This document shows positions 1-7,378 of a stretch of DNA of 30,006 nt, one piece after another (position 1 is the stretch's first letter; each line of letters begins with the position of its first letter). A program made the translations under genes and the position numbers. The DNA is from CAYLMG01 sp964464635 (GTDB lineage Bacteria; Planctomycetota; Phycisphaerae; Sedimentisphaerales; Anaerobacaceae). Below the pieces are notes generated by a model. That model was given only the letters and a program-made list of their open reading frames with translations. It made no database searches and was not told where the DNA came from. The stretch lies in contig CAYXGT010000024.1 of the NCBI GenBank assembly GCA_964464635.1, positions 1-30,006 of the forward strand. Reading direction: 5' to 3'.

Positions 1-571
1 CCAGCTCTCCATCAACCGCCAGCTTTGTAAGGTCCCTGCCGAAACTGTCCAGCGCAGGTGTCTTGCTCTTTGGTTTGGCTCGAGTTACAGACGGGCCCAT
101 CTTCATATCAAAACCCGCGGCTGCCTCATCAACTCCCGCACCGAGAAGATTCAATACCTCCTGGCGAACATCTTCGAGCTTTAGGCCAAGATTCATAAGC
201 ACCTGCGCAGCTATTCCCTCGGCCTCACGAAGCAGGCCAAGAAGAATATGTTCGGTACCTACGTAATTGTGATTAAGATGCCTTGCTTCTTCGATTGCAT
301 ATTCAATGACCTTTTTGGCCTTTGGTGTCTGGGGGAGCTTACCCATCGTAACCATATCAGGCCCGCTGTGAACGAGCTTCTCAACTTCGATACGAAGCTT
401 CTTAATATCCACATCAAGATTTTTCAGAACGGTAGCACCAACACCGCTACCCTCCTTAACCAGGCCAAGAAGGATGTGCTCAGTGCCTATGAATTCATGG
501 TTAAAACGCTGGGCCTCCTGATTAGCCAGCGCCATTACCTTGCGTGCACGGTCCGTAAAGCGTTCAAACAT
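1..571 (-). CDS. clpC: ClpC-type AAA+ chaperone subunit, N-terminal part (cut by window edge)
   Basis: Translating the minus strand from the ATG at 571-569 gives 190 codons with no stop before the window ends. The product begins MFERFTDRARKVMALANQEA, the standard start of ClpC/ClpA-type unfoldases. Two Clp_N repeats are visible, each with an H-x(5)-GTEHILLGLL signature (about residues 25-37 and 98-111). A charged linker follows, and the fragment ends on the DSFGRDLTKLA stretch that leads into the first AAA+ domain. The Walker motifs lie outside the window. In the family, this hexamer feeds substrates to the ClpP protease, and the N-domain binds adaptors. The start is supported by GAAAGGG 6-12 nt upstream and by a consensus promoter 50-77 nt upstream. 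ClpC rather than ClpA is judged from the N-terminus only. Confidence 0.93.
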   Translation of the reverse strand, partial: MFERFTDRARKVMALANQEAQRFNHEFIGTEHILLGLVKEGSGVGATVLKNLDVDIKKLRIEVEKLVHSGPDMVTMGKLPQTPKAKKVIEYAIEEARHLNHNYVGTEHILLGLLREAEGIAAQVLMNLGLKLEDVRQEVLNLLGAGVDEAAAGFDMKMGPSVTRAKPKSKTPALDSFGRDLTKLAVDGEL

Positions 572-620
572 CTTTGCCCTTTCACAAGTACTGATGCGGA
601 AAAATCCGCCATAAACCTTA

Positions 621-648
621 ATTATATCACAATAGCCGCAATTGTCAA
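621..648 (-). promoter_or_regulatory. Sigma70-type promoter of clpC
   Basis: On the minus strand there is a perfect TTGACA (648-643), a 16-bp spacer and a perfect TATAAT (626-621). Transcription would begin near 614, giving a leader of about 43 nt. The leader holds a small GCGGA/TCCGC hairpin (596-609) before the ribosome binding site. Confidence 0.85.
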
Positions 649-897
649 AACTTTCGAAAAATCGCAAACAATAAAATTCCAGATACTCTGTTTACCTACT
701 TCTTTTTATTTTAGAAACCTGAATAATGTTCGTTCTCGGACGTTATTTTTCAGGCAGGTATGGTTTTTATCGTCAAAAACAAAGACCATCTTTTCGGTAA
801 CACAGGTAAAAAAGCAATAATCTTATAACTTAAAACTTCCGAAAATAAGCTTGTCAGAAAAATTTTTGTAACTTTTTCGCATAACAGCCGTCTTTTA

Positions 898-906
898 TGG
901 TATAAA
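898..906 (+). promoter_or_regulatory. Extended -10 promoter of the GspG-domain gene
   Basis: TGGTATAAA matches an extended -10 (TGn followed by a TATAAT-like hexamer). It lies 62 nt before the GTG start, and there is no convincing -35. The string TTTATGGTATAAA recurs exactly at 11972-11984, inside another good promoter. Confidence 0.5.
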
Positions 907-967
907 GCTAACATTTAAGACCCATAAGAAACAACCTTTTAACATTTATTTTAAGGAGGCACAAAAA

Positions 968-3070
968 GTGGCTATATCAAAAAAATTACAAAATGTCGCC
1001 GTTATCACCGTAGCAGCCGTGATTATATCAGTTTTTACGCCGCTGATTCAGGCTGGTGATGAGCCGCTTAAAATGGCACCGGCTAATGCACTTTTCTACG
1101 TCCAGATTAACAATCTCGATTACACACTCAATCAGACCGACCAGTTTCTCGCAGGCATCTCACCCATACCGCTCGGCCTGCAGATGATGATACGCATGCA
1201 GCTTGCCCAGATACTGGGAAACCCGGCGCTTCCCGGCCTAAACACAGCCGGCGGCTTCGCCGTTTTTGCTGTAGCCGACGGTGACGAGCTGAGCGACGAC
1301 TCCATAACAATACTTGCAGCCGTAAGTGACTACTCAGAGCTTATCAATTCAAATAACAACCTTTCGGAGCCGGATGCAAACGGCATTTCAGAAATAAAAA
1401 ACATCGGCGGCTTTGTCATGCAGGTCGGCAGCTTTGCCGTGATAAAACCACCAGATACTTATAATAGGCTGATTGCAGAAAAAAAATCACTCTCTTCCGG
1501 CAACTTCGAATCACTCGCAGATACACTTGATACGGCGCAAAAATCAGAGGCTTCAAACGCACCATTCTGGATTTACTGCAATCTCGAGCTCGTGAATAAA
1601 ACTTTCGGTTCACATCTTGCCAAAGCACTCGATGAAATGCAAAAAGAGATGGAGCAGATGCCGACCGGTATGCAATCCTCTATGCAGAACTCTGCAGAAA
1701 TAATGAAGGTATATTTCGATTGTATCAAGGCCTTTCTTGCCCAGTCAAAATCGATAACTGTATCCTTAACACCCAAGCCGGATGTTTTAAGAATCAGCGA
1801 AACAATTACCGCCCTGCCGCAGACAACTCTGGCAGAGCTGTTCACTAAAGAATCAACCGCAAAAACCGACAACAAGTTGCTCTACTATCTCAAAGACGGT
1901 GCAATGTTCAATATGACTGGCAAAATGTCAGGAACATTCAATAAGCTCGGTATAGACTTATTCACAAAAATATACGGAAAGAACTTTACAGAAGAGCAAA
2001 AAAACAGGATGAACAATTACCTCACCAACTGGGCAGATGTTTTCAGCGGAAACTTTGCAGGCTCCTTCACCATAACTCCAAAAAACCAGCCGCTATTTGC
2101 CGGCGAAGCCATCTACGAAATAAAAGACAAAACCAAATTCGATGAGGTTATGAAAGAGGGTGCGACGTTTCTCGAATACTCGGGAATGACCGAGTTTTAC
2201 AAAAATATGGGTCTCGATATGTCAGGCGTCTATACACCGGACGTCGATAGTTATAAAGGCTTTTCAATAGGCTCCGCTAAATTTGCTATAAAGGCAACCG
2301 ACATGACTTCCCCCGAAGCACAGATGATTGAGAAGATGTACGGCGAAGGCTTTGAGACAAGATGGGCACTCGTAGATGACCTGTGCGTATATTCAATGGG
2401 GGCCAACGCTGATACACAAATAAAGAAACTGATTGATGAAGTAACCAATCCGGGCTCCAAGGAAATCTGTTCTGAAATAAAAGCTGCAACGGCATTGTTG
2501 CCTGGTTCAGAAAATGCAGATCTATTTATGACTTTCAACCTGCTGAGAGTTTTCAAAGCGATACCCGATATGATGGCCATAATGCCAATGCCCATACCTA
2601 TGCCTGCAATGGATTTTGACACAACAAGCAATATCGTCATAGCCGCCAATACCGGCGAAGGTAAACTCATCTTCGATGCTGCAATACCCAAACAGCATTT
2701 GATGGAGATAATGCAGGCCGTCCAGATGATTATGATTTATAATCAGCAGATGCAGGCAACCAGCAACGCCACGAAGGCAACTCTGAAAACGCTGCATAAT
2801 GCTGTAATCGAGTTCAAAGTTGATACCGGCCGATACCCAACCAAAGCTGAAGGGCTCAGAGCGCTAATCGAACAACCTGCCGATGTTGAAAATTATAAGG
2901 CCGGCGGCTATATCGGCAGCACACAACTGCCAAAAGACGCCTGGGGAAATGATTTTATCTACGAGCCAGAGCCTGAAGAAGGAACACCCTTTTTAATAAG
3001 AAGCTGCGGGCTTGACGGCCAGCCGAACACAGTTGACGATTTGTTAAGCACCGACAAAAACGGATGCTAA
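968..3070 (+). CDS. Exported protein with C-terminal GspG (type II pseudopilin) domain
   Basis: The 700-residue protein starts at GTG 968, with a strong AAGGAGG 8 nt upstream. A Sec signal peptide covers about residues 1-29 (hydrophobic core, then QAGDEP). Residues 30-600 look like the DUF3352-type large exported proteins (opening APANALFYVQINNLD). The last 100 residues match the globular part of GspG/type II pseudopilins: an AVIEFKVDTGRYPT turn, EGLRALIEQP, then LPKDAWGNDFIYEPEP and SCGLDGQPNTVDD. The hydrophobic prepilin helix that normally precedes this domain is absent; about 580 exported residues take its place, so this cannot be an ordinary pilin. Its role is unknown; an envelope or secretion-associated function is inference. 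It is monocistronic and ends at a strong terminator. Confidence 0.8.
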   Translation: MAISKKLQNVAVITVAAVIISVFTPLIQAGDEPLKMAPANALFYVQINNLDYTLNQTDQFLAGISPIPLGLQMMIRMQLAQILGNPALPGLNTAGGFAVFAVADGDELSDDSITILAAVSDYSELINSNNNLSEPDANGISEIKNIGGFVMQVGSFAVIKPPDTYNRLIAEKKSLSSGNFESLADTLDTAQKSEASNAPFWIYCNLELVNKTFGSHLAKALDEMQKEMEQMPTGMQSSMQNSAEIMKVYFDCIKAFLAQSKSITVSLTPKPDVLRISETITALPQTTLAELFTKESTAKTDNKLLYYLKDGAMFNMTGKMSGTFNKLGIDLFTKIYGKNFTEEQKNRMNNYLTNWADVFSGNFAGSFTITPKNQPLFAGEAIYEIKDKTKFDEVMKEGATFLEYSGMTEFYKNMGLDMSGVYTPDVDSYKGFSIGSAKFAIKATDMTSPEAQMIEKMYGEGFETRWALVDDLCVYSMGANADTQIKKLIDEVTNPGSKEICSEIKAATALLPGSENADLFMTFNLLRVFKAIPDMMAIMPMPIPMPAMDFDTTSNIVIAANTGEGKLIFDAAIPKQHLMEIMQAVQMIMIYNQQMQATSNATKATLKTLHNAVIEFKVDTGRYPTKAEGLRALIEQPADVENYKAGGYIGSTQLPKDAWGNDFIYEPEPEEGTPFLIRSCGLDGQPNTVDDLLSTDKNGC

Positions 3071-3110
3071 ATACCGAATAATTACAGGTTCATCAATATA
3101 TGCTAAAATA

Positions 3111-3145
3111 GGCCGGATACTTTTTAGCGAAGTATCCGGCCTTTT
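3111..3145 (+). terminator. Rho-independent terminator
   Basis: A perfect 12-bp stem (GGCCGGATACTT pairing with AAGTATCCGGCC) with a 7-nt loop is followed by TTTT. It starts 41 nt after the stop of the GspG-domain gene and fits as that gene's terminator. Confidence 0.9.
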
Positions 3146-3235
3146 GTATGCAGCTACACCGCAGCTCTTTTTTAGTAAAACCTGCCTGGCAACCAAAAAC
3201 TATAAGCCTACAAAGCGGCTAAAGAGTCAGATATA

Positions 3236-3487
3236 TTATTCTTCAAGCAGCCTTTTCAGATATTCGTTCTCTCTACGGGTTGCCTCAAGGTCGAAGGCCT
3301 GGTACTTAATACACACTCGCAGATAGTCCAATGACTCCTGCAGGCCATCAACAGTTTCCTGTAGCTTTCTTTGGCTGTTCTTTGCTTCTTTGGCTAAGCT
3401 TTGGAGCCTGTTACGCTCGGTGCCGGCCGGTCCTCTAAACTCCCTGGCCAATTCTTTCAACTCATTTTTCAGCTTTGTCTTATTCAT
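3236..3487 (-). CDS. Small coiled-coil protein, unknown function
   Basis: This 83-residue protein is almost entirely charged heptad-like helix rich in Lys, Glu, Leu and Arg. It has no signal peptide, membrane segment or cysteine pair. From about residue 35 to the end it can form one coiled coil (QRKLQETVDGLQESLDYLR, then ENEYLKRLLEE). A strong GGAAGGGAG lies directly before the ATG, closer than usual but clearly a ribosome binding site. I do not recognise a family; length and composition suggest a structural or oligomerising partner. Confidence 0.65.
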   Translation of the reverse strand: MNKTKLKNELKELAREFRGPAGTERNRLQSLAKEAKNSQRKLQETVDGLQESLDYLRVCIKYQAFDLEATRRENEYLKRLLEE

Positions 3488-3930
3488 CTCCCTTCCCGCA
3501 ACTTAACATACTATATATCAATAATCTACTTCGGCCTGTTTATTCCTCACTAAAAAATCCTACCAAATCCCTTTCTGTTGACAAACTTTGATAATATGCA
3601 AAAACCATACCCATACAGGACAATATTAGCAGGCGAGCAAAATTATTTTAGCCACAACCATAGAAGCTATTACAAGCCATCTATAGACCTGTCCGGCAAC
3701 GACTTTGAACCATTTCAAAATAAGGGGATTTTATTGGTTACACCTTTACGTTGCCGAAAAACAACGCAAACACTTATTAAAAAACCAAGGCGTGAATATA
3801 ACAATATAAACAAAAAGCCCTTAAAAGTCCGTTGCTTTTTATAAACAAGCCTGTTGTTTTTTTAATACACGCGGGACCAAAAAACGAAATCCATTGTAAT
3901 TATAGCTACCGTTAGACTATAATCTTATAT
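3488..3930. other. AT-rich intergenic region without a recognisable gene
   Basis: This 443-bp stretch lies between the divergently read coiled-coil gene and polX. An open frame at 3578-3844 (+) has no ribosome binding site, low complexity and no family resemblance, so I do not call it. The right end carries the polX promoter. I see no repeat family shared with the rest of the window. Confidence 0.5.
3894..3923 (+). promoter_or_regulatory. polX promoter abutting its start codon
   Basis: TTGTAA (3894-3899), an 18-bp spacer and a perfect TATAAT (3918-3923). The expected transcription start (about 3930) falls at the ATG (3931), and no Shine-Dalgarno sequence precedes that ATG, so the mRNA may be leaderless. 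Confidence 0.65.
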
Positions 3931-5664
3931 ATGAAAAATGCCGCATTAAGTGAGCTTTTCGACCAGATGGCGGATATCATGGAAATCCTGGCCGAGGACC
4001 GCTTTCGCATTAACAGCTACAGGAAAGTTGCACGTCTCATAAGGGAAATGCCGACCGACTTAGAAGAGATGCTTTCAACAGGCAAACTTGCAAAAACGCC
4101 GGGTATCGGCAAATCAAGCCTTGCAAAAATTGAAGAGTTTGTAAAAACAGGCAAAATATCGGCATATCAGCAGCTTTTAAAAAAGATACCAACCAAGCTG
4201 CTCGAGCTCTTAAAAATCCCCGGTATGGGACCCAAGGGTGTGAAAGCGTTATATGAAAACTTACAAGTCAAATCAATGAAAGACCTGAAAAAGGTTCTCT
4301 CAAAGAATTTCGTTGCTGAACTGCCCGGTTTCGGTGAGAAAAAAGCTGCTGCAATCACAAAGGGTATAGAATTTCTCGAAAAGTCAACGGGACGAATTCT
4401 GCTTGATGAAGCGCTGGAAGCGGCAGAAGTGGTCGTCGAATTTCTCGAAAAGCTTTCCGGAATTAAAAAGATACAGCCTGCAGGCTCGGTTCGACGAATG
4501 GCTGAGACGATCGGAGACGTTGATATACTCGTTGCAGCCAGGAACGGCAAAAAAATCATACAGGCCTTTACCGGTGCACAGTTTGTTCGGGAGGTAATCG
4601 CGGCTGGGCCGACAAAAGGCTCTGCTATTGTGCAGACAGATACCTGCCCGGTACATGTTGACGTGCGGGTCGTGCCGAAAGAAAGCTTCGGCGCTGCAGC
4701 ACAATATTTCACCGGCTCAAAACAACACAACGTGCGATTGAGGGAGATTGCCGTCAAGGCAAAACTCAAACTGAACGAATACGGCTTGTTCGACAAAAAA
4801 GGTAAGGTGATTGCAGGAAGCAGCGAAGAAGAAATCTACGAAAGGCTTGGCCTTGATTATATTGACCCGCTGCTGCGAGAAGACAGAGGCGAAATAGAGG
4901 CTGCTCAGAATCATAATCTGCCAAAATTGGTACAGCTTAAGGATATAAAAGGCGACCTGCATATGCATACAAACGCTTCCGACGGCGACTGCAGCATAAA
5001 GGAGATGGCCCAAATGGCGAGGCAGTTAGGATATAAATATATCTGCATTACCGACCACTCCAAGTCATCGGGGATTGCAAACGGCCTGTCCGCGAAAAGA
5101 CTTGCCAACCAAATCAAACAGATACACAAGCTCAATGAGAAAATTAAGGGTATCAAAATTCTGGCAGGCTCAGAAGTTGACATCCTCGCTAACGGCTCAA
5201 TCGACTTCAACGATAAATTGTTAGCCGATTTGGATTTCGTAATAGCATCGATACATTCCGGCATGGGCAGCTCAAGAGAAAAGGTCACCAGCCGCACACT
5301 GAAAGCGATGGACAATCCATACGTTAACTGCATTGCCCATCCGACGGGCAGGCTGTTAGGCCAGAGAGAGCCGATGGACATCGATATTGCTGCAGTAATC
5401 AAACATGCGGCTGAAACGGGAACAGCACTCGAGGTGAACGCAAATCCCTGGCGGCTGGACTTAAAAGACATTCACTGCAAAATGGCCGTCGAAGCCGGGG
5501 TGAAACTTGCAATCGGAACAGATGCTCACAACATTGAAGGTTTTTGGTTAATGGAATATGGTATTGCAACAGCAGGCCGAGGCTGGGCAACAAAAACTGA
5601 TATACTGAACACCTTAACCTTATCCAAAATCCAAAAGTTTGTTAAAAACAAAAGACCGAAATAA
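3931..5664 (+). CDS. polX: DNA polymerase/3'-5' exonuclease PolX (Pol X plus PHP domain)
   Basis: The 577 residues match the usual length of bacterial PolX. Helix-hairpin-helix motifs sit near residues 55-66 (KTPGIGKSSLAK), 95-107 (KIPGMGPKGVKAL) and 131-142. The nucleotidyltransferase signature GSVRRMAETIGDVDILV gives catalytic Asp196 and Asp198, with Asp244 (VHVDVRV) as the third metal ligand. The C-terminal PHP domain starts GDLHMHTNASDGD (His344, His346) and continues with AGSEVDI, ASIHSG and the IGTDAH end motif. The family fills short gaps during base-excision repair, and the PHP domain supplies Mn-dependent 3'-5' exonuclease. The start is chosen at the first ATG; no Shine-Dalgarno is present and the promoter abuts it. 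THEP1 follows after 30 bp and may share the transcript. Confidence 0.95.
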   Translation: MKNAALSELFDQMADIMEILAEDRFRINSYRKVARLIREMPTDLEEMLSTGKLAKTPGIGKSSLAKIEEFVKTGKISAYQQLLKKIPTKLLELLKIPGMGPKGVKALYENLQVKSMKDLKKVLSKNFVAELPGFGEKKAAAITKGIEFLEKSTGRILLDEALEAAEVVVEFLEKLSGIKKIQPAGSVRRMAETIGDVDILVAARNGKKIIQAFTGAQFVREVIAAGPTKGSAIVQTDTCPVHVDVRVVPKESFGAAAQYFTGSKQHNVRLREIAVKAKLKLNEYGLFDKKGKVIAGSSEEEIYERLGLDYIDPLLREDRGEIEAAQNHNLPKLVQLKDIKGDLHMHTNASDGDCSIKEMAQMARQLGYKYICITDHSKSSGIANGLSAKRLANQIKQIHKLNEKIKGIKILAGSEVDILANGSIDFNDKLLADLDFVIASIHSGMGSSREKVTSRTLKAMDNPYVNCIAHPTGRLLGQREPMDIDIAAVIKHAAETGTALEVNANPWRLDLKDIHCKMAVEAGVKLAIGTDAHNIEGFWLMEYGIATAGRGWATKTDILNTLTLSKIQKFVKNKRPK

Positions 5665-5694
5665 AATATCTTATATCTGCAGGCAAAATTAATT

Positions 5695-6249
5695 ATGTCA
5701 CCAAAAGCGGTGAAAATATTACTCACAGGTCTGCCGGGCTGCGGCAAAACGACAACAATAATGCAAATCCTGGAAAAATTAAAAGACAAAAAGACTGCCG
5801 GCTTTTATACACAGGAAATTCGCGAAGGCAATACTCGCAAAGGTTTTCGCTTCAATCGCCTTGACGGGCACACAGGAATATTAGCACATACCAATATCAA
5901 AACTGCTTACAGGGTCGGTAAATATAGGGTAAATCTCGAAGAGTTCGAAAAAGCCATTGTGCCGATACTGAATCCAGAAGAAACCGATGCAGAGATTTTT
6001 ATAATCGATGAGATTGGAAAAATGGAGTGTATGTCGGGCAAATTCGTAAGCGCCGTCCGCCGGCTCTTCGATTCAGACAGAACCATCATAGCAACCGTAG
6101 CCCAAAAAGGCCGTGGATTTATCTCTGAGATAAAAAAACACCCGGCAGCCAGACTGTACAATCTAACAATTCAAAACCGGGACAGTGTTGTAAATGAGAT
6201 TATAAAAGCTATTATCAAATCTGCTTCAGGTTCCGCGCAGCTTTATTGA
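5695..6249 (+). CDS. THEP1-type nucleoside-triphosphatase
   Basis: The 184-residue P-loop protein has Walker A G-L-P-G-C-G-K-T (12-19), Walker B IFIIDEIG (101-108, Asp105-Glu106) and the family's KMECMSGKF. It also shows GFYTQEIREGNTRKGF near 36-51 and ATVAQKGRGFI near 133-143, both typical of THEP1/NTPase_1 (COG1618). These enzymes hydrolyse NTPs to NDPs; the physiological role is unsettled. The start is ATG 5695 with no clear Shine-Dalgarno; translation may depend on transcription from polX 30 bp upstream. Its last 35 bp overlap the tail of the oppositely oriented ACT-domain gene. Confidence 0.88.
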   Translation: MSPKAVKILLTGLPGCGKTTTIMQILEKLKDKKTAGFYTQEIREGNTRKGFRFNRLDGHTGILAHTNIKTAYRVGKYRVNLEEFEKAIVPILNPEETDAEIFIIDEIGKMECMSGKFVSAVRRLFDSDRTIIATVAQKGRGFISEIKKHPAARLYNLTIQNRDSVVNEIIKAIIKSASGSAQLY

Positions 6250-6637
6250 CATCCGCAGCACTATCAAAAGCGAAATAAAACACCGCACGTTTGGCAACAG
6301 CCACAGCGGACAGGCCGCGGATGTTGATACCGGCTTCTGCAATTTTCTTAGCAATTGCAGCTCCGAGGCCGGCCTTGTCTGCAGCCCCAAGACGCAAGGC
6401 AAATAAAGATTTGGTCTTTTTGAATCCGGCTTTTTTGGCTGCCGCTGTTTGCCTGCCTGTTTTGATTGGTGCGACAAATACCACACCCTGTCCCGGCTTT
6501 TCCGGCCGCCTGCGGGCAATAAGAAATTCAAGACGAGCACCTGCCTGGGCCAGAGCTTCGAGCTTTTTAGCCAATTCGCCGGGACGGTCTTTGATACCGG
6601 CTGCCCAGACTTCAACACGCTTAATGTCAGCTTTCAT
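6215..6637 (-). CDS. ACT-domain protein
   Basis: The 140-residue cytoplasmic protein has an N-terminal ACT fold (IKRVEVWAAGIKDRPGELAKK, with the G-I-K-D-R-P-G-E-L loop) and a second ACT-like half (LGAADKAGLGAAIAKKIAEAG, then INIRGLSAV). Tandem ACT units usually bind amino acids or small ligands and act as sensors. No enzyme domain is attached, so the ligand and target are unknown. ATG 6637 is chosen over an upstream in-frame TTG (6652), because GGGAGG lies 7-8 nt before the ATG and would itself be coding from the TTG. Ala and Lys are abundant. The 3' end overlaps THEP1 tail-to-tail. Confidence 0.75.
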   Translation of the reverse strand: MKADIKRVEVWAAGIKDRPGELAKKLEALAQAGARLEFLIARRRPEKPGQGVVFVAPIKTGRQTAAAKKAGFKKTKSLFALRLGAADKAGLGAAIAKKIAEAGINIRGLSAVAVAKRAVFYFAFDSAADVNKAARNLKQI

Positions 6638-6827
6638 AATTTGACCTCCCAAAAATTTTTAATAAAACAATTATAAGTTTGCTGATTTCGTAACGCCCTG
6701 TCAACACCTTTGGCAGATAAAACTAAATAAATTTATGGGCTGATAAAAGATATACAAAATGCTATCATAATCCGCAGTTTGTAATGTCTTGTCAGCAGAC
6801 AATGTTTCATTTTGTGCAGATAAAAAA

Positions 6828-7334
6828 ATGAACGAGGCAAAGCTACTTCTTAATGCGTATTACGAAGCCCTTTATGAAAAGCTTAAATCCGACAAGCAAA
6901 GCCTGCAGACAATAATAAAACAATTACTAACAGACGAAATAAAAAAACAAGGCTTTGAGAACTTTAACGATGACAAGTTTGCAGCATATCTTGATGCGTG
7001 TCTTGCCTTTGTTGATGAGCGACTCGAAACCTATAATCCAATCGGTATCCAATATACCTTTGACAGGATAAGGGCAAAGGAGGCAATCGAACTTGAACTG
7101 CAGCTAAACTTCTATGACAGCCGTGCGGAATTCGAGTCGCTGATGAAGGCGATTTACAGCAAAGCGGAATGTGAGCCGAGCGAAGAAAGATTGCACCAGC
7201 TTACAGAAGAGCTAATCAAAGAATTCGGAGCTTACCCCGATAAAAGCATTATCTCTGAATATCAGTCGCGTCCGGCTTTAGGTAAGCTGCCGGACTACAT
7301 AGTCGCCTGTGCAATAGAAAAACTAATCAGGTAA
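6828..7334 (+). CDS. Unknown cytoplasmic helical protein
   Basis: 168 residues from ATG 6828; a TTG at 6789 would add 13 residues of poor quality. The sequence is mostly amphipathic helix (LLLNAYYEALYEKLKSD…ELELQLNFYDSRAEFESLMKAIYS), with no signal peptide or membrane segment. The tail has a GAYPDKSIISEYQSRPALG turn and ends in a final helix. I do not recognise a family and no catalytic motif stands out. There is no strong Shine-Dalgarno. It converges on argJ with a 44-bp gap. Codon use and composition resemble the neighbouring core genes, so it is probably a real native gene. Confidence 0.55.
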   Translation: MNEAKLLLNAYYEALYEKLKSDKQSLQTIIKQLLTDEIKKQGFENFNDDKFAAYLDACLAFVDERLETYNPIGIQYTFDRIRAKEAIELELQLNFYDSRAEFESLMKAIYSKAECEPSEERLHQLTEELIKEFGAYPDKSIISEYQSRPALGKLPDYIVACAIEKLIR

Positions 7335-7378
7335 TCGCCGCCTGGTCTGTTCCACAAAATTAATTTACGGGATTCGTA

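Larger units (their letters stand above)
572..967. other. Divergent intergenic region between clpC and the GspG-domain gene
   Basis: This 396-bp spacer holds the clpC promoter at its left end and an extended -10 element for the rightward gene at its right end. The middle (about 650-890) is AT-rich. Open frames crossing it are the antisense of clpC running into the spacer and have no support as genes. I see no repeat or RNA gene here. Confidence 0.6.

Noticed and set aside
248..820. Rightward open frame over the left end
   Set aside because: It is antisense to the 5' part of clpC and continues into the AT-rich spacer by chance.
3578..3844. 88-codon rightward frame and a TTGACA at 3578-3583
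   Set aside because: There is no Shine-Dalgarno and low-complexity sequence. The TTGACA has no -10 at a workable distance (TAATAT only 8 bp away).
6671..6711. TTGACA and TATAAT on the minus strand upstream of the ACT-domain gene
   Set aside because: Both hexamers are good, but the spacer is about 23 bp, too long for a normal sigma70 promoter; only the -10 might be used.
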